A DNA stretch of 64,000 nucleotides from Stenotrophomonas maltophilia. Lineage in GTDB: Bacteria; Pseudomonadota; Gammaproteobacteria; Xanthomonadales; Xanthomonadaceae. The stretch is taken from positions 385,835 to 449,834 of the forward strand of contig DEVL01000002.1 in the NCBI GenBank assembly GCA_002363385.1. The letters are read 5' to 3'. Both the position numbers and the translations under genes were made by a program. Below are positions 25,796 to 34,372 of this stretch, piece after piece (position 1 is the first letter of the stretch; every line of letters begins with the position of its first letter). The notes beneath the pieces were generated by a model, which was not told where the DNA came from, made no database searches, and was given only the letters and a program-made list of their open reading frames with translations.

Positions 25796-26994
25796 ACAAT
25801 CGTATTTCCACCGGCATGATGTTCAACCAGTCGGTGTCGTTGATGCTGGCCTCGCAGGCGAAGATGAGCCACCTGGAGCGTCAGATCTCCACCGGCAGCA
25901 AGATCGTGACCGCCAAGGACGATCCGGTCTCGGCCGGCAGCGCGGTCGGCCTGGACCGTACCCTGGCCTCGCTGGACCGCATGCAGCTCAACGCCGGCAA
26001 CGTGCAGAACCGGCTGGGCATCCAGGAAAACGCACTCGCCCAGGTCGGCGACATGATGGGCCGCATCACCGAACTGACCATCTACGCCAACAACCCGGCG
26101 CTGGCCGCGGCTGACAAGCAATCCATGGTCACGGAAATCGAGGCGATCCGCGGCAATCTGCTGGCGGTGGCCAACAGTACCGACGGCACCGGCCGCTATG
26201 TATTCGGTGGCACCGATGACGGCAGCCCACCGTTCAGCCAGATCGATGGCCGGATCGTCTACAACGGCGACCAGAACCAGCGTCAGGTCGAGGTCGGCCC
26301 GGACACCTACGTGCTCGACGCCCTGCCCGGCAGCGAGATCTTCATGCGCATCGTCACCGGCGATGGGCACGTGGATGCTGCGGCGGCGGCCGGCAACACC
26401 GGTACCGGCGTGCTCACCAACGTCACCCGCAACGGTGATGGCGGCTGGAATGGCGAGGGCTTCAGCGTGCGCTTCACTGCCGCCGATGCCTACGAACTGG
26501 TCGATGCCGGCGGCACCGTGGTCTCCACCGGGAGCATGAAGGCCGGGGACGACATTGTGGTCAACGGCGTGCGCCTGCATATCGACGGCGTGCCAGCGGC
26601 AGGTGACACCTTCGAGGTGAGCCCGTCCTCCAGCCGCGACATCTTCGGCACCCTGGATTCGCTGATCGGCGCGCTGAAGATGGACACGGGCACCCCTGCC
26701 CAGCAGGCAGCCCAGCAGAACCTGCTGCAAAGCGGCCTGCGCGACGTGGCACGTGCCTCCGAGCGGATGATCGACTCACGCGCTTCCGGCGGTGCCCAGT
26801 TGAAGATGCTGGACAATGCTGCGGACATGCGCGAATCCAATGTCGTGACGCTCAAGACCACGCTGTCGCAGATGCGCGACGTGGACTACGCCGACGCATT
26901 GAGCCAGTACCAGCTGGAAAAGACCGCCCTGCAGGCGGCACAGACCCTGTTCTCACAGATGCAGTCGATGTCGCTGTTCAACACGATCCGCTGA
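25792..26994 (+). CDS. flgL: Hook-filament junction protein FlgL (HAP3)
   Basis: FlgL sits between FlgK and the first flagellin subunits. The 400-residue protein has flagellin-like ends: MNNRISTGMMFNQSVSLMLA and SHLERQISTGSKIVTAKDDP at the N-terminus, and DYADALSQYQLEKTALQAAQ with TLFSQMQSMSLFNTIR at the C-terminus. It ends the flgG-L run and is followed by a strong terminator. Confidence 0.97.
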   Translation: MNNRISTGMMFNQSVSLMLASQAKMSHLERQISTGSKIVTAKDDPVSAGSAVGLDRTLASLDRMQLNAGNVQNRLGIQENALAQVGDMMGRITELTIYANNPALAAADKQSMVTEIEAIRGNLLAVANSTDGTGRYVFGGTDDGSPPFSQIDGRIVYNGDQNQRQVEVGPDTYVLDALPGSEIFMRIVTGDGHVDAAAAAGNTGTGVLTNVTRNGDGGWNGEGFSVRFTAADAYELVDAGGTVVSTGSMKAGDDIVVNGVRLHIDGVPAAGDTFEVSPSSSRDIFGTLDSLIGALKMDTGTPAQQAAQQNLLQSGLRDVARASERMIDSRASGGAQLKMLDNAADMRESNVVTLKTTLSQMRDVDYADALSQYQLEKTALQAAQTLFSQMQSMSLFNTIR

Positions 26995-27020
26995 CCACCC
27001 CTACAACCTGGGTTGGCCTG

Positions 27021-27053
27021 AAGGCCGCGATGCTCTGAGCATCGCGGCCTTTT
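27021..27053 (+). terminator. Rho-independent terminator of the flgG-L operon
   Basis: A perfect 14-bp stem, AAGGCCGCGATGCT (27021-27034) with AGCATCGCGGCCTT (27038-27051), loop CTG, running into TTTT. It separates hook genes from flagellin genes. Confidence 0.93.
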
Positions 27054-27186
27054 GCGTTCTGGGCGTGGCGACTTTCCTGCCTGCCCGCAGTGCCCTCTCC
27101 CGTCGCCTCTGCCCCAGCCAAAGCCACATGGGCCCGTGAATTCCGCCCTATCAGGCCTCCCCGGCAATTCCCGCCAAATCTCCGCC

Positions 27187-27213
27187 TAAAGGTTGTTGAC
27201 AAAGCGCCGTTAT
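27187..27213 (+). promoter_or_regulatory. Sigma-28 promoter of the flagellin array
   Basis: TAAAGGTT (27187-27194), an 11-nt spacer and GCCGTTAT (27206-27213) match the FliA consensus. The leader would be about 86 nt and contains an A-rich stretch before AAGGGAGA, the ribosome-binding site of fliC1. No equal promoter was seen before the other three flagellin genes, so they may depend on read-through. Confidence 0.9.
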
Positions 27214-27306
27214 TGATTTGGCAACAGCGAAGCACACAGCCAAAAACAAAAAAACGGCGGCGCTTCGTTCCTTTCACCACCGGGATTCCAATAAGGGAGA
27301 CGACCC

Positions 27307-28536
27307 ATGGCACAGGTAATCAACACCAATACGATGTCGCTCAACGCTCAGCGCAACCTGAGCACCAGCGGCAGCTCGCTCGCGACCACCATCCAGCGCC
27401 TGTCGTCGGGCCTGCGCATCAACAGCGCAAAAGACGACGCCGCCGGCCTGGCGATCTCCGAGCGCTTCGGCACCCAGATCCGCGGCACCGACGTCGCCAT
27501 CCGCAATGCCAATGACGGCATTTCGCTGGCGCAGGTGGCCGAAGGCGCCCTGAGCGAAGTAGGCAACAACCTGCAGCGTATCCGCGAACTGGCCGTGCAG
27601 GCCTCCAACGCGACCAACTCCGCCAGCGACCGCAAGGCCCTGCAGGCCGAAGTGACCCAGCTGGTCAGCGAAATCGATCGCGTCGCCAAGCAGTCCGATT
27701 TCAATGGCACCAAGCTGCTGGATGGCAGCTTCACCAGCCAGCTGTTCCAGGTGGGTGCGAATGCCGGTCAGGCCATCGCCATCAACAGCGTTGTCAACGC
27801 GAAGGCCGATGCCTTGGGCGCGGCAACCTTTGCGAACGTCTACAACACTCAGGTCATCGCAGCTGACAAGCCGACGGCTGACACCGTGTTCTCTGGGCTC
27901 CAGATCTCCGTGACGCCGAAGGGCGCCGCCGCTGCCACGAGCTACAGCATCGCCGATTTCACGGTCAAGTCCGGTGAATCCACCGTCGCCGCTACTGCTG
28001 CCGCGATCAACTCGAAGCTGGGCGAAACCGGCGTCATGGCGAAGTTGGAAGACGGCAAGATCAGCCTGCATTCGGTCAAGGACGGCCAAGCGTTTGCACT
28101 CGCGGCAAGTGCCACCGTGCCGCCGGCAGGCATTACGGCAGTTGCCGCAGATTTCGCAAACGTCGGCCTTGCGCAGGTGGCCGCAGGAACGGGCGGCACT
28201 CTCGCAGGCGCCGCAGCTTCCTTCGTCAAGGACTTGGACGTCACCACGGCCGAAAACGCCCAGCAGGCCCTGTCTGTCGTCGATAACGCCTTGGAATCTG
28301 TTAACGGTGTGCGTGCCGACCTCGGCGCCATCCAGAACCGGTTCACCTCGGTGGTTGCGAACCTGCAGACCTCCTCGGAAAACCTGTCGGCCTCCCGCAG
28401 CCGCATCCGCGACACCGATTTTGCCAAGGAGACGGCCGAGTTGACCCGCACCCAGATCCTGCAGCAGGCCGGTACGGCAATGCTGGCCCAGGCCAACCAG
28501 GTGCCCCAGAACGTGCTCAGCCTGTTGCAGCGCTGA
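27307..28536 (+). CDS. fliC1: Flagellin 1
   Basis: Filament subunit, 409 residues. The D0/D1 N-terminus (MAQVINTNTMSLNAQRNLST, RLSSGLRINSAKDDAAGLAI) and C-terminus (ASRSRIRDTDFAKETAELTR, QNVLSLLQR) are typical. The middle (about 165-330) is the variable, exposed D2/D3 part. It differs from the other three copies at STSGSS, LRIN, EGALSEV, FTSQ and the extra final Gln-Arg, so it is the most divergent copy. It is the only flagellin gene with a clear promoter directly upstream. Confidence 0.97.
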   Translation: MAQVINTNTMSLNAQRNLSTSGSSLATTIQRLSSGLRINSAKDDAAGLAISERFGTQIRGTDVAIRNANDGISLAQVAEGALSEVGNNLQRIRELAVQASNATNSASDRKALQAEVTQLVSEIDRVAKQSDFNGTKLLDGSFTSQLFQVGANAGQAIAINSVVNAKADALGAATFANVYNTQVIAADKPTADTVFSGLQISVTPKGAAAATSYSIADFTVKSGESTVAATAAAINSKLGETGVMAKLEDGKISLHSVKDGQAFALAASATVPPAGITAVAADFANVGLAQVAAGTGGTLAGAAASFVKDLDVTTAENAQQALSVVDNALESVNGVRADLGAIQNRFTSVVANLQTSSENLSASRSRIRDTDFAKETAELTRTQILQQAGTAMLAQANQVPQNVLSLLQR

Positions 28537-28543
28537 CATGAGC

Positions 28544-28567
28544 CGCTCCTGAAGCACGTCAGGGGCG
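28544..28567 (+). repeat. Hairpin after fliC1
   Basis: Nine-bp stem CGCTCCTGA (28544-28552) with TCAGGGGCG (28559-28567), including one G-U pair, loop of 6 nt, no T tract. It lies 8 nt after the fliC1 stop and may be a 3' stability or processing element rather than a terminator. Confidence 0.6.
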
Positions 28568-28608
28568 TCTAACCCAACTCTCGTGCAACTGCTCAAGGAC
28601 CTCTCCTC

Positions 28609-29820
28609 ATGGCACAAGTCATCAACACCAACACGATGTCGCTCAATGCTCAGCGCAACCTGAGCAGCAGCGGCGCCTCGCTGGCCACCACCATCCAGCG
28701 CCTGTCGTCCGGCTCGCGCATCAACAGCGCCAAGGACGATGCGGCTGGCCTGGCCATCTCCGAGCGTTTCGGCACCCAGATTCGTGGTACCGACGTTGCC
28801 ATCCGCAACGCCAACGACGGCATCTCGCTGGCCCAGGTCGCCGAAGGTTCGCTGACCGAAATCGGCAACAACCTGCAGCGCATCCGTGAGCTGTCGGTAC
28901 AGGCCTCCAATGCAACCAACTCAAAGAGCGACCGCGTTGCACTTCAGTCGGAAGTGAAGCAGCTGGTCAGCGAAATTGATCGCGTCGCCAAGCAGTCCGA
29001 GTTCAACGGTACCAAGCTGCTGGACGGCTCGTTCTCCAGCCAGCTGTTCCAAGTCGGTGCCAACGCCGGCCAGGCGATTGCCATCGACAAGGTTGTGGAC
29101 GCCAAGACGGAATCCTTGGGCGGTGCGCAGTTTGCCACCGGCAAGATGACTGTCACCATCCCGGCCAATCCGGGAGATGCCGCCAACATCACGGGCCTTT
29201 CGATCACCGACAGCAAGGGCAACGTCGTCAAGTTCGATGATCTCAAAGTTGAGAGCACGGGTGTGGCCGCTGATACTCAGAAGGCCGCTGCAACGGCACT
29301 TGCAGCGCACATCAACTCCAAAATTGGCGAAGCAGGTGTGTATGCGGAAGTTGATTCGGTAGGTACCGGGCTTGTCCTGAGCTCGGTGAAGGACAGTATC
29401 GATAAGGACGGCGCTTATAAGGGCTTCGCGGTCGCAGCAACTGCGGGCGGCGCGTACACCGATGACGCTACTGTCGGCACCCCGCCAGCTGGCCCGCCGG
29501 CAAAGCAGTTTGGCTCCGATCTGGACATCTCGTCGGTCAAGGGTGCCCAGCAGGCCCTGGAAATTGTCGACAAGGCTCTGAACTCGATCAACAGCACCCG
29601 CGCTGACCTCGGTGCCGTGCAGAACCGCTTCACCTCGGTGGTGGCGAACCTGCAGACCTCGTCGGAAAACTTGGCTTCCTCGCGCAGCCGTATCCGCGAC
29701 ACGGATTTCGCCAAGGAAACCGCCGAACTAACCCGCACCCAGATCCTGCAGCAGGCCGGTACGGCCATGCTGGCCCAGGCCAACCAGGTGCCGCAGAACG
29801 TGATGAGCCTCCTGCGCTAA
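28609..29820 (+). CDS. fliC2: Flagellin 2
   Basis: Filament subunit, 403 residues. Its ends are nearly identical to those of fliC3 and fliC4. In the D1 segment it has SVQASNATNSKSDRVALQSE and VKQLV, a version shared with fliC4 and different from fliC1/fliC3. After it comes DKVVDAKTESLGGAQF, which is shared with fliC3. The central part (about 175-320) is variable. Seventy-two nt separate it from fliC1, with a hairpin but no visible sigma-28 promoter. Confidence 0.97.
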   Translation: MAQVINTNTMSLNAQRNLSSSGASLATTIQRLSSGSRINSAKDDAAGLAISERFGTQIRGTDVAIRNANDGISLAQVAEGSLTEIGNNLQRIRELSVQASNATNSKSDRVALQSEVKQLVSEIDRVAKQSEFNGTKLLDGSFSSQLFQVGANAGQAIAIDKVVDAKTESLGGAQFATGKMTVTIPANPGDAANITGLSITDSKGNVVKFDDLKVESTGVAADTQKAAATALAAHINSKIGEAGVYAEVDSVGTGLVLSSVKDSIDKDGAYKGFAVAATAGGAYTDDATVGTPPAGPPAKQFGSDLDISSVKGAQQALEIVDKALNSINSTRADLGAVQNRFTSVVANLQTSSENLASSRSRIRDTDFAKETAELTRTQILQQAGTAMLAQANQVPQNVMSLLR

Positions 29821-29834
29821 GCAGCACTCTGTAC

Positions 29835-29861
29835 GCCTGCGCCGGACTCAACGGCGCAGGC
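29835..29861 (+). repeat. Hairpin after fliC2
   Basis: Perfect 9-bp stem GCCTGCGCC (29835-29843) with GGCGCAGGC (29853-29861), loop of 9 nt, no T tract. It lies 15 nt after the stop codon of fliC2. Confidence 0.7.
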
Positions 29862-29901
29862 CACCACTGCAACAACTGACTTATAGCAAGAGGAAATCAC
29901 C

Positions 29902-31065
29902 ATGGCACAAGTCATCAACACCAACACGATGTCGCTCAATGCTCAGCGCAACCTGAGCAGCAGCGGCGCATCGCTGGCCACTACCATCCAGCGCCTGTCG
30001 TCCGGCTCGCGCATCAACAGCGCCAAGGACGATGCAGCCGGCTTGGCCATCTCTGAGCGATTCGGCACCCAGATTCGTGGTACCGACGTTGCCATCCGCA
30101 ACGCCAACGACGGCATCTCGCTGGCCCAGGTCGCCGAAGGTTCGCTGACCGAAATTGGCAACAATCTGCAGCGCGTCCGCGAACTGGCCGTGCAGGCGTC
30201 AAACGCAACCAACTCCACTAGCGACCGCAAGGCTCTCCAAGCTGAAGTAACTCAGCTGGTCAACGAGATTGATCGCGTCGCCAAGCAGTCTGAGTTCAAC
30301 GGGACCAAGCTGCTGGATGGCTCGTTCTCCAGCCAGCTGTTCCAGGTTGGAGCCAACGCTGGCCAAGCAATTGCTATCGACAAGGTTGTGGATGCCAAGA
30401 CTGCTTCACTTGGTGGTGCTCGCTTCTCTACAGGCACGGTTGATGCTCCGACTCTCACTGGAACGCCAGCTACCACCGCGACGTATGCAGAGTTCACCAT
30501 TACCAGTGCACAGGGAGAAGTCAAATTCGATGCGCTGGAACTCAAGGAAACAACTGCTCCAGCAGCGGGCAAGGCACTTGCGGCACATATCAATGCCAAG
30601 ATTGGCGAAACTGGCGTTTATGCAGAGGCTTCTGATACTGGAGTCGTCACGCTGACCTCGGTCAAGGACAGCATTGATAAAGATGGTAATTACGTAGCAA
30701 TTGACTCTAGCCTTGCGGACTTTGACGCAGAGGCCGCAGAAGGCAAAGCTGTGTACGCCGCCAAGCTCGATGTCTCTGAGGTTGTTGGTGCCCAGCAGGC
30801 ACTGGAAATCGTCGACAAGGCGCTGAACTCGATCAACAGCACCCGTGCTGACCTCGGCGCCATCCAGAACCGCTTCACCTCGGTGGTTGCGAACCTGCAG
30901 ACCTCGTCGGAAAACCTGGCCTCCTCGCGTAGCCGTATCCGCGATACCGATTTCGCCAAGGAAACTGCCGAACTGACCCGCACCCAGATCCTGCAGCAGG
31001 CCGGTACGGCCATGCTGGCCCAGGCCAACCAGGTGCCGCAGAACGTGATGAGCCTCCTGCGCTGA
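29902..31065 (+). CDS. fliC3: Flagellin 3
   Basis: Filament subunit, 387 residues, the shortest of the four. Its D1 segment AVQASNATNSTSDRKALQAE and VTQLV matches fliC1, but the next stretch DKVVDAKTASLGGARF matches fliC2, so it looks like a mosaic. The central variable part (roughly 30410-30780) uses many codons such as act, tct, gat and aaa and is visibly less GC-rich than its ends. That suggests a separately acquired or fast-evolving exposed domain. Confidence 0.97.
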   Translation: MAQVINTNTMSLNAQRNLSSSGASLATTIQRLSSGSRINSAKDDAAGLAISERFGTQIRGTDVAIRNANDGISLAQVAEGSLTEIGNNLQRVRELAVQASNATNSTSDRKALQAEVTQLVNEIDRVAKQSEFNGTKLLDGSFSSQLFQVGANAGQAIAIDKVVDAKTASLGGARFSTGTVDAPTLTGTPATTATYAEFTITSAQGEVKFDALELKETTAPAAGKALAAHINAKIGETGVYAEASDTGVVTLTSVKDSIDKDGNYVAIDSSLADFDAEAAEGKAVYAAKLDVSEVVGAQQALEIVDKALNSINSTRADLGAIQNRFTSVVANLQTSSENLASSRSRIRDTDFAKETAELTRTQILQQAGTAMLAQANQVPQNVMSLLR

Positions 31066-31078
31066 TCCAGCTGAGCAC

Positions 31079-31104
31079 GCGGCGCCGGACATGATCGGCG
31101 CCGC
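31079..31104 (+). repeat. Hairpin after fliC3
   Basis: Perfect 9-bp stem GCGGCGCCG (31079-31087) with CGGCGCCGC (31096-31104), loop of 8 nt, no T tract, 14 nt after the stop codon. Confidence 0.7.
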
Positions 31105-31145
31105 ACCCCGCACATTGCGTCTCATTACTTCCTGAAGGAATCTCG

Positions 31146-32399
31146 ATGGCACAAGTCATCAACACCAACACGATGTCGCTCAATGCTCAGCGCAACCTGA
31201 GCAGCAGCGGCGCCTCGCTGGCCACCACCATCCAGCGCCTGTCGTCGGGCTCGCGCATCAACAGCGCCAAGGACGATGCGGCCGGTCTGGCCATCTCCGA
31301 GCGCTTCGGCACCCAGATCCGCGGCACCGACGTTGCCATCCGCAACGCCAACGACGGCATCTCGCTGGCCCAGGTCGCCGAAGGTTCGCTGACCGAAATT
31401 GGCAACAATCTGCAGCGTATCCGCGAGCTGTCGGTGCAGGCCTCCAATGCTACCAACTCAAAGAGCGACCGCGTTGCACTTCAGTCGGAAGTGAAGCAGC
31501 TGGTCAGCGAAATTGATCGCGTCGCCAAGCAGTCCGAGTTCAACGGGACCAAGCTGCTGGACGGCTCGTTCTCCAGCCAGCTGTTCCAGGTCGGGGCCAA
31601 CGCCGGCCAGGCGATTGCAATCGATAAGGTCGTCAATGCAAAAGCAGACGCATTGGGCAGCAGCGTCTTTGATAGCAACTCGATCACCTTGGCTGCTGGC
31701 GCTACCGCAGGTGTTGCCGGTCAAGAGTCCAGCATCACCGGCCTGAACATCAAGGGAGGCGACCTTCCGGCTGCAGGCATCGACATCGGCAAGGTTACGT
31801 TCACGAGCACTGGCGATGCTGCCAAAGATCTAGCCGAAGCAAACAAGGCTACCATCGCCGCGATCAACGCGAAGATTGGCGAAACTGGCGTGTACGCAGA
31901 GCTGGAAGCAGGTGACCCTAGTGCAACCCCTGCAGTACCGGATTCGATCAAGCTGACTTCGGTCAAAGAAAGCGTCGATAAGGACGGGAAATTCGCAGGC
32001 ATGGCTATCACGGCCGGTGCCGGTGGTTTCTTCACCAGTGCTGCGAAGACCGCGAACACCGCGCCACCAGCCGTTGGTGGCACTCAACTGCTGAAAGACG
32101 TGCAGATTGATACCGTCGCTGGCGCACAGCAGGCAATTGCAGTAATTGACAAGGCATTGAGCTCCATCAACAGCACCCGTGCTGACCTCGGTGCCGTGCA
32201 GAACCGCTTCACCTCGGTGGTCGCCAACCTGCAGACCTCGTCGGAAAACCTGGCCTCTTCGCGCAGCCGTATCCGCGATACCGATTTCGCCAAGGAAACC
32301 GCCGAGCTGACCCGCACCCAGATCCTGCAGCAGGCCGGTACGGCCATGCTGGCCCAGGCCAACCAGGTGCCGCAGAACGTGATGAGCCTCCTGCGCTGA
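31146..32399 (+). CDS. fliC4: Flagellin 4
   Basis: Filament subunit, 417 residues, the longest of the four. The D1 segment SVQASNATNSKSDRVALQSE matches fliC2, while VVNAKADALG just after it matches fliC1, the reverse of the fliC3 mosaic. The central part (about 170-325) is unique, with inserted segments such as LEAGDPSATPAVPDSIK. It ends QNVMSLLR like fliC2 and fliC3. It is followed by a very stable hairpin and a structured non-coding region. Confidence 0.97.
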   Translation: MAQVINTNTMSLNAQRNLSSSGASLATTIQRLSSGSRINSAKDDAAGLAISERFGTQIRGTDVAIRNANDGISLAQVAEGSLTEIGNNLQRIRELSVQASNATNSKSDRVALQSEVKQLVSEIDRVAKQSEFNGTKLLDGSFSSQLFQVGANAGQAIAIDKVVNAKADALGSSVFDSNSITLAAGATAGVAGQESSITGLNIKGGDLPAAGIDIGKVTFTSTGDAAKDLAEANKATIAAINAKIGETGVYAELEAGDPSATPAVPDSIKLTSVKESVDKDGKFAGMAITAGAGGFFTSAAKTANTAPPAVGGTQLLKDVQIDTVAGAQQAIAVIDKALSSINSTRADLGAVQNRFTSVVANLQTSSENLASSRSRIRDTDFAKETAELTRTQILQQAGTAMLAQANQVPQNVMSLLR

Positions 32400-32413
32400 T
32401 CCAAAGAAGTACC

Positions 32414-32447
32414 GCCTCCGCCGCCGGCTTCGGCCGGCGGCGGGGGC
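32414..32447 (+). repeat. Very stable hairpin after fliC4
   Basis: An 11-bp perfect GC stem, CCGCCGCCGGC (32418-32428) with GCCGGCGGCGG (32433-32443), closed by a TTCG tetraloop and extendable to about 15 bp with a G-U pair. No T tract follows, so it is more likely a barrier to 3' exonucleases than a complete terminator. Confidence 0.75.
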
Positions 32448-32736
32448 AACCCGAAGCATCGCAATCGTCACGCAGGAACGGGCCATGGCCATGAGCCGGA
32501 CTCTCTCCCGGTCGCCACCTCTTCGTGGCCATGGCCCGCCCCTGCGGCAGAACTGTTATCAGCGCTGTTTGTTTGACTGAACACCTCGGGTGGCTTCGTC
32601 TCCCCCCGTTTTTCAGTAGCCTGACCCCTCCTCTGCATTGGAGGAGGGTTTTTTACAGACCCTCTGGCATGAGCGCATATCGCCGCCCTGCCCTGAGTGA
32701 CCTGCAACCGCCGTGCCAAACCCGGCGCTACGTGGC
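32444..32736 (+). ncRNA. Structured non-coding region between fliC4 and fliD; candidate small RNA or 3' UTR
   Basis: No protein gene is convincing here. A 13-bp perfect inverted repeat, CGGGCCATGGCCA (32479-32491) with TGGCCATGGCCCG (32526-32538), is flanked by complementary GCAGG and CCTGC arms. A strong terminator at 32626-32654 follows. Nothing but the flagellin message enters from the left, so the region would be the 3' end of the fliC4 transcript or a processed or separately made small RNA. No sigma-28 or sigma-54 promoter is evident inside it. Confidence 0.45.
32626..32654 (+). terminator. Strong rho-independent terminator upstream of fliD
   Basis: Perfect 8-bp stem CCCTCCTC (32626-32633) with GAGGAGGG (32641-32648), loop TGCATTG, then TTTTTT. 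It ends flagellin transcription about 255 nt after the fliC4 stop and insulates fliD. Confidence 0.93.
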
Positions 32737-32752
32737 TGGCACAACTCCTGCA
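32737..32752 (+). promoter_or_regulatory. Sigma-54 promoter of fliD
   Basis: TGGCACAACTCCTGCA: GG and GC are 10 nt apart, -24 TGGCAC is perfect and -12 reads CTGCA. It lies 98 nt before the fliD GTG, just after the terminator, so fliD-fliS-fliT-PilZ would be controlled by RpoN2. Confidence 0.82.
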
Positions 32753-32850
32753 TCAACGAGAGTTCTAAAGACCCGGCGGCTACGGCCGCTAATTTCGTTG
32801 ATGGCACCGCCCTGCACCATGCGGCAGCGGCAACACACAGGAGATACAAC

Positions 32851-34233
32851 GTGGCGGACTTCGGTTACGGCGGCATCGGTTCAGGACTCGATATTTCCGG
32901 CATGGTCAGCAGCCTGGTAGCTGCCGATCGCAAGCCGGCGGACAATGCACTGAACCTGCAGCAGTCCAAGGCCAAGATGCAGCTTTCGGCGATCGGCACG
33001 GTCAAATCCGCGTTCGACACCCTCAATACGGCGCTCAAAGCGCTGAAGGCCGAGACCGCGTTCGATGCGCGCACGGTGAGCGCCAGCAAATCCGGTACCG
33101 ACGAAATCTTGACAGCGACCGGTACCAACCTGGCCGCCGCAGGTACGCACACCATCCATGTGGAACAGCTGGCAACGGCACACAAGTGGATCGCCGACAC
33201 CTCCCTGCCCAAGACCGATACCTTCGGCGCCGGAACCCTGACGCTCACCGTCGGCGTCGGCGACAAGCAGAAGACGCTCAACATCGACGTCGCCGCCGAT
33301 GACACGCTCAGCTCGATCCGGACCAAGATCGAGAAGGCTGGCCGCGCCTCGGGTGTACAGGCCACCCTGATCACCTCCGGCGACAATCAGTTCCTGTCGA
33401 TCTCCCAGGGCAAGTCCGGTACCGCCAACGCAATCAAGCTGACTGCCGACCCGGCCAACGCCAAGTTGACGGCCCTCGCCAGCAGCCTGAGCGAGCGCAC
33501 GCCGGCGACCGATGCCAAGCTGACCATCGACGGCGTGTCCGTGGTGAGCAGCGAAAACACCGTCACCGACGTGGTCCCGGGCCTCACGCTGAATCTGAAA
33601 AAAGAAGGCGACAGCACCGTCACCATCACCACTGATGCGGCCGCCGCGCGCAAGGTGATGCAGGACTTCGTGACCGCCTACAACGGTGCCATCGCCGCGA
33701 TCAATACGGCTACCAAGTACGACATCGAGAACAAAGAACCCTCTTCCCTGACCGGTGATGCGCAGATGCGCGGTGCGTCAAGCCAGTTGCGTGGGCTGAT
33801 GGGCGGCATTCTGAAGGATCTCTCCGCGGCTGGCCTGGATCCCAAGACCCTCGGCCTGCAGACCCGCGGCTACCCCAATGCCGACGGTAGCCTGGTCCTT
33901 GACGCGGCCAAGTTCGACGCGGCCCTGGTCAACCAGGGCGGCGCCGTGCGTGAAGCGTTGACCGGTGACGATGGCGCGGCAGCCAAGCTGTTTGCCGTGG
34001 TGGATGGCTACGTCAGCACCGCCGTTGGCAAAGAAGGCGCGTTCGTATCGCGCACCAAGAGCATCAACAGCACGCTGACCGATATCGACAAGCGTCGCAA
34101 AGCGCTGGATGTGCGTATGGAAGGCGTGTCGGAACGCTACAAGAAGCAGTTCCTGGCGCTGGATTCGCTGATGAGCAAGATGAGCCAGACGATGTCGAGC
34201 CTGACCAGCCAGCTCTCCCAGCTCAGCGGCTGA
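32851..34233 (+). CDS. fliD: Filament cap protein FliD (HAP2)
   Basis: FliD caps the filament tip and folds arriving flagellin. The GTG start at 32851 has AGGAG 7 nt upstream and opens with GYGGIGSGLDISGMVSSLVA, the usual FliD beginning; the upstream extension of the frame crosses the sigma-54 promoter and is not coding. The product is 460 residues. The N-terminal FliD domain and the C-terminal helices (VRMEGVSERYKKQFLALDSL, MSKMSQTMSSLTSQLSQL) are present. Confidence 0.96.
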   Translation: MADFGYGGIGSGLDISGMVSSLVAADRKPADNALNLQQSKAKMQLSAIGTVKSAFDTLNTALKALKAETAFDARTVSASKSGTDEILTATGTNLAAAGTHTIHVEQLATAHKWIADTSLPKTDTFGAGTLTLTVGVGDKQKTLNIDVAADDTLSSIRTKIEKAGRASGVQATLITSGDNQFLSISQGKSGTANAIKLTADPANAKLTALASSLSERTPATDAKLTIDGVSVVSSENTVTDVVPGLTLNLKKEGDSTVTITTDAAAARKVMQDFVTAYNGAIAAINTATKYDIENKEPSSLTGDAQMRGASSQLRGLMGGILKDLSAAGLDPKTLGLQTRGYPNADGSLVLDAAKFDAALVNQGGAVREALTGDDGAAAKLFAVVDGYVSTAVGKEGAFVSRTKSINSTLTDIDKRRKALDVRMEGVSERYKKQFLALDSLMSKMSQTMSSLTSQLSQLSG

Positions 34234-34372
34234 TCGACGGCTGATCGATGAAGGAAGCGGACTCAAGTTGAACCGGTCCGCTGCCGATACCACACGCAGG
34301 ACACCCCGCAGGCTCCACCCGGTGCCGACGATGTCGCGAACCTCGCGGCCCCGAATGAAGGAGACATGATTG

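Noticed and set aside
23915..26994. flgK or flgL as an additional flagellin gene
   Set aside because: Their ends resemble flagellin but their order, length and motifs are those of junction proteins HAP1 and HAP3.
27066..27081. A GG-N10-GC match (TGGCGACTTTCCTGCC) upstream of fliC1
   Set aside because: Both boxes are poor (TGGCGA and CTGCC), and a near-perfect sigma-28 promoter lies closer to the gene.
27307..32399. Repeated DNA that could be mistaken for a repeat array
   Set aside because: The repeats are long paralogous coding segments of flagellin genes; there are no short regular repeats with unique spacers, so it is not CRISPR.
32525..32850. Coding upstream of fliD, including an ATG at 32713
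   Set aside because: The frame runs across the terminator or sigma-54 promoter. The GTG at 32851 has AGGAG and begins the conserved FliD sequence.
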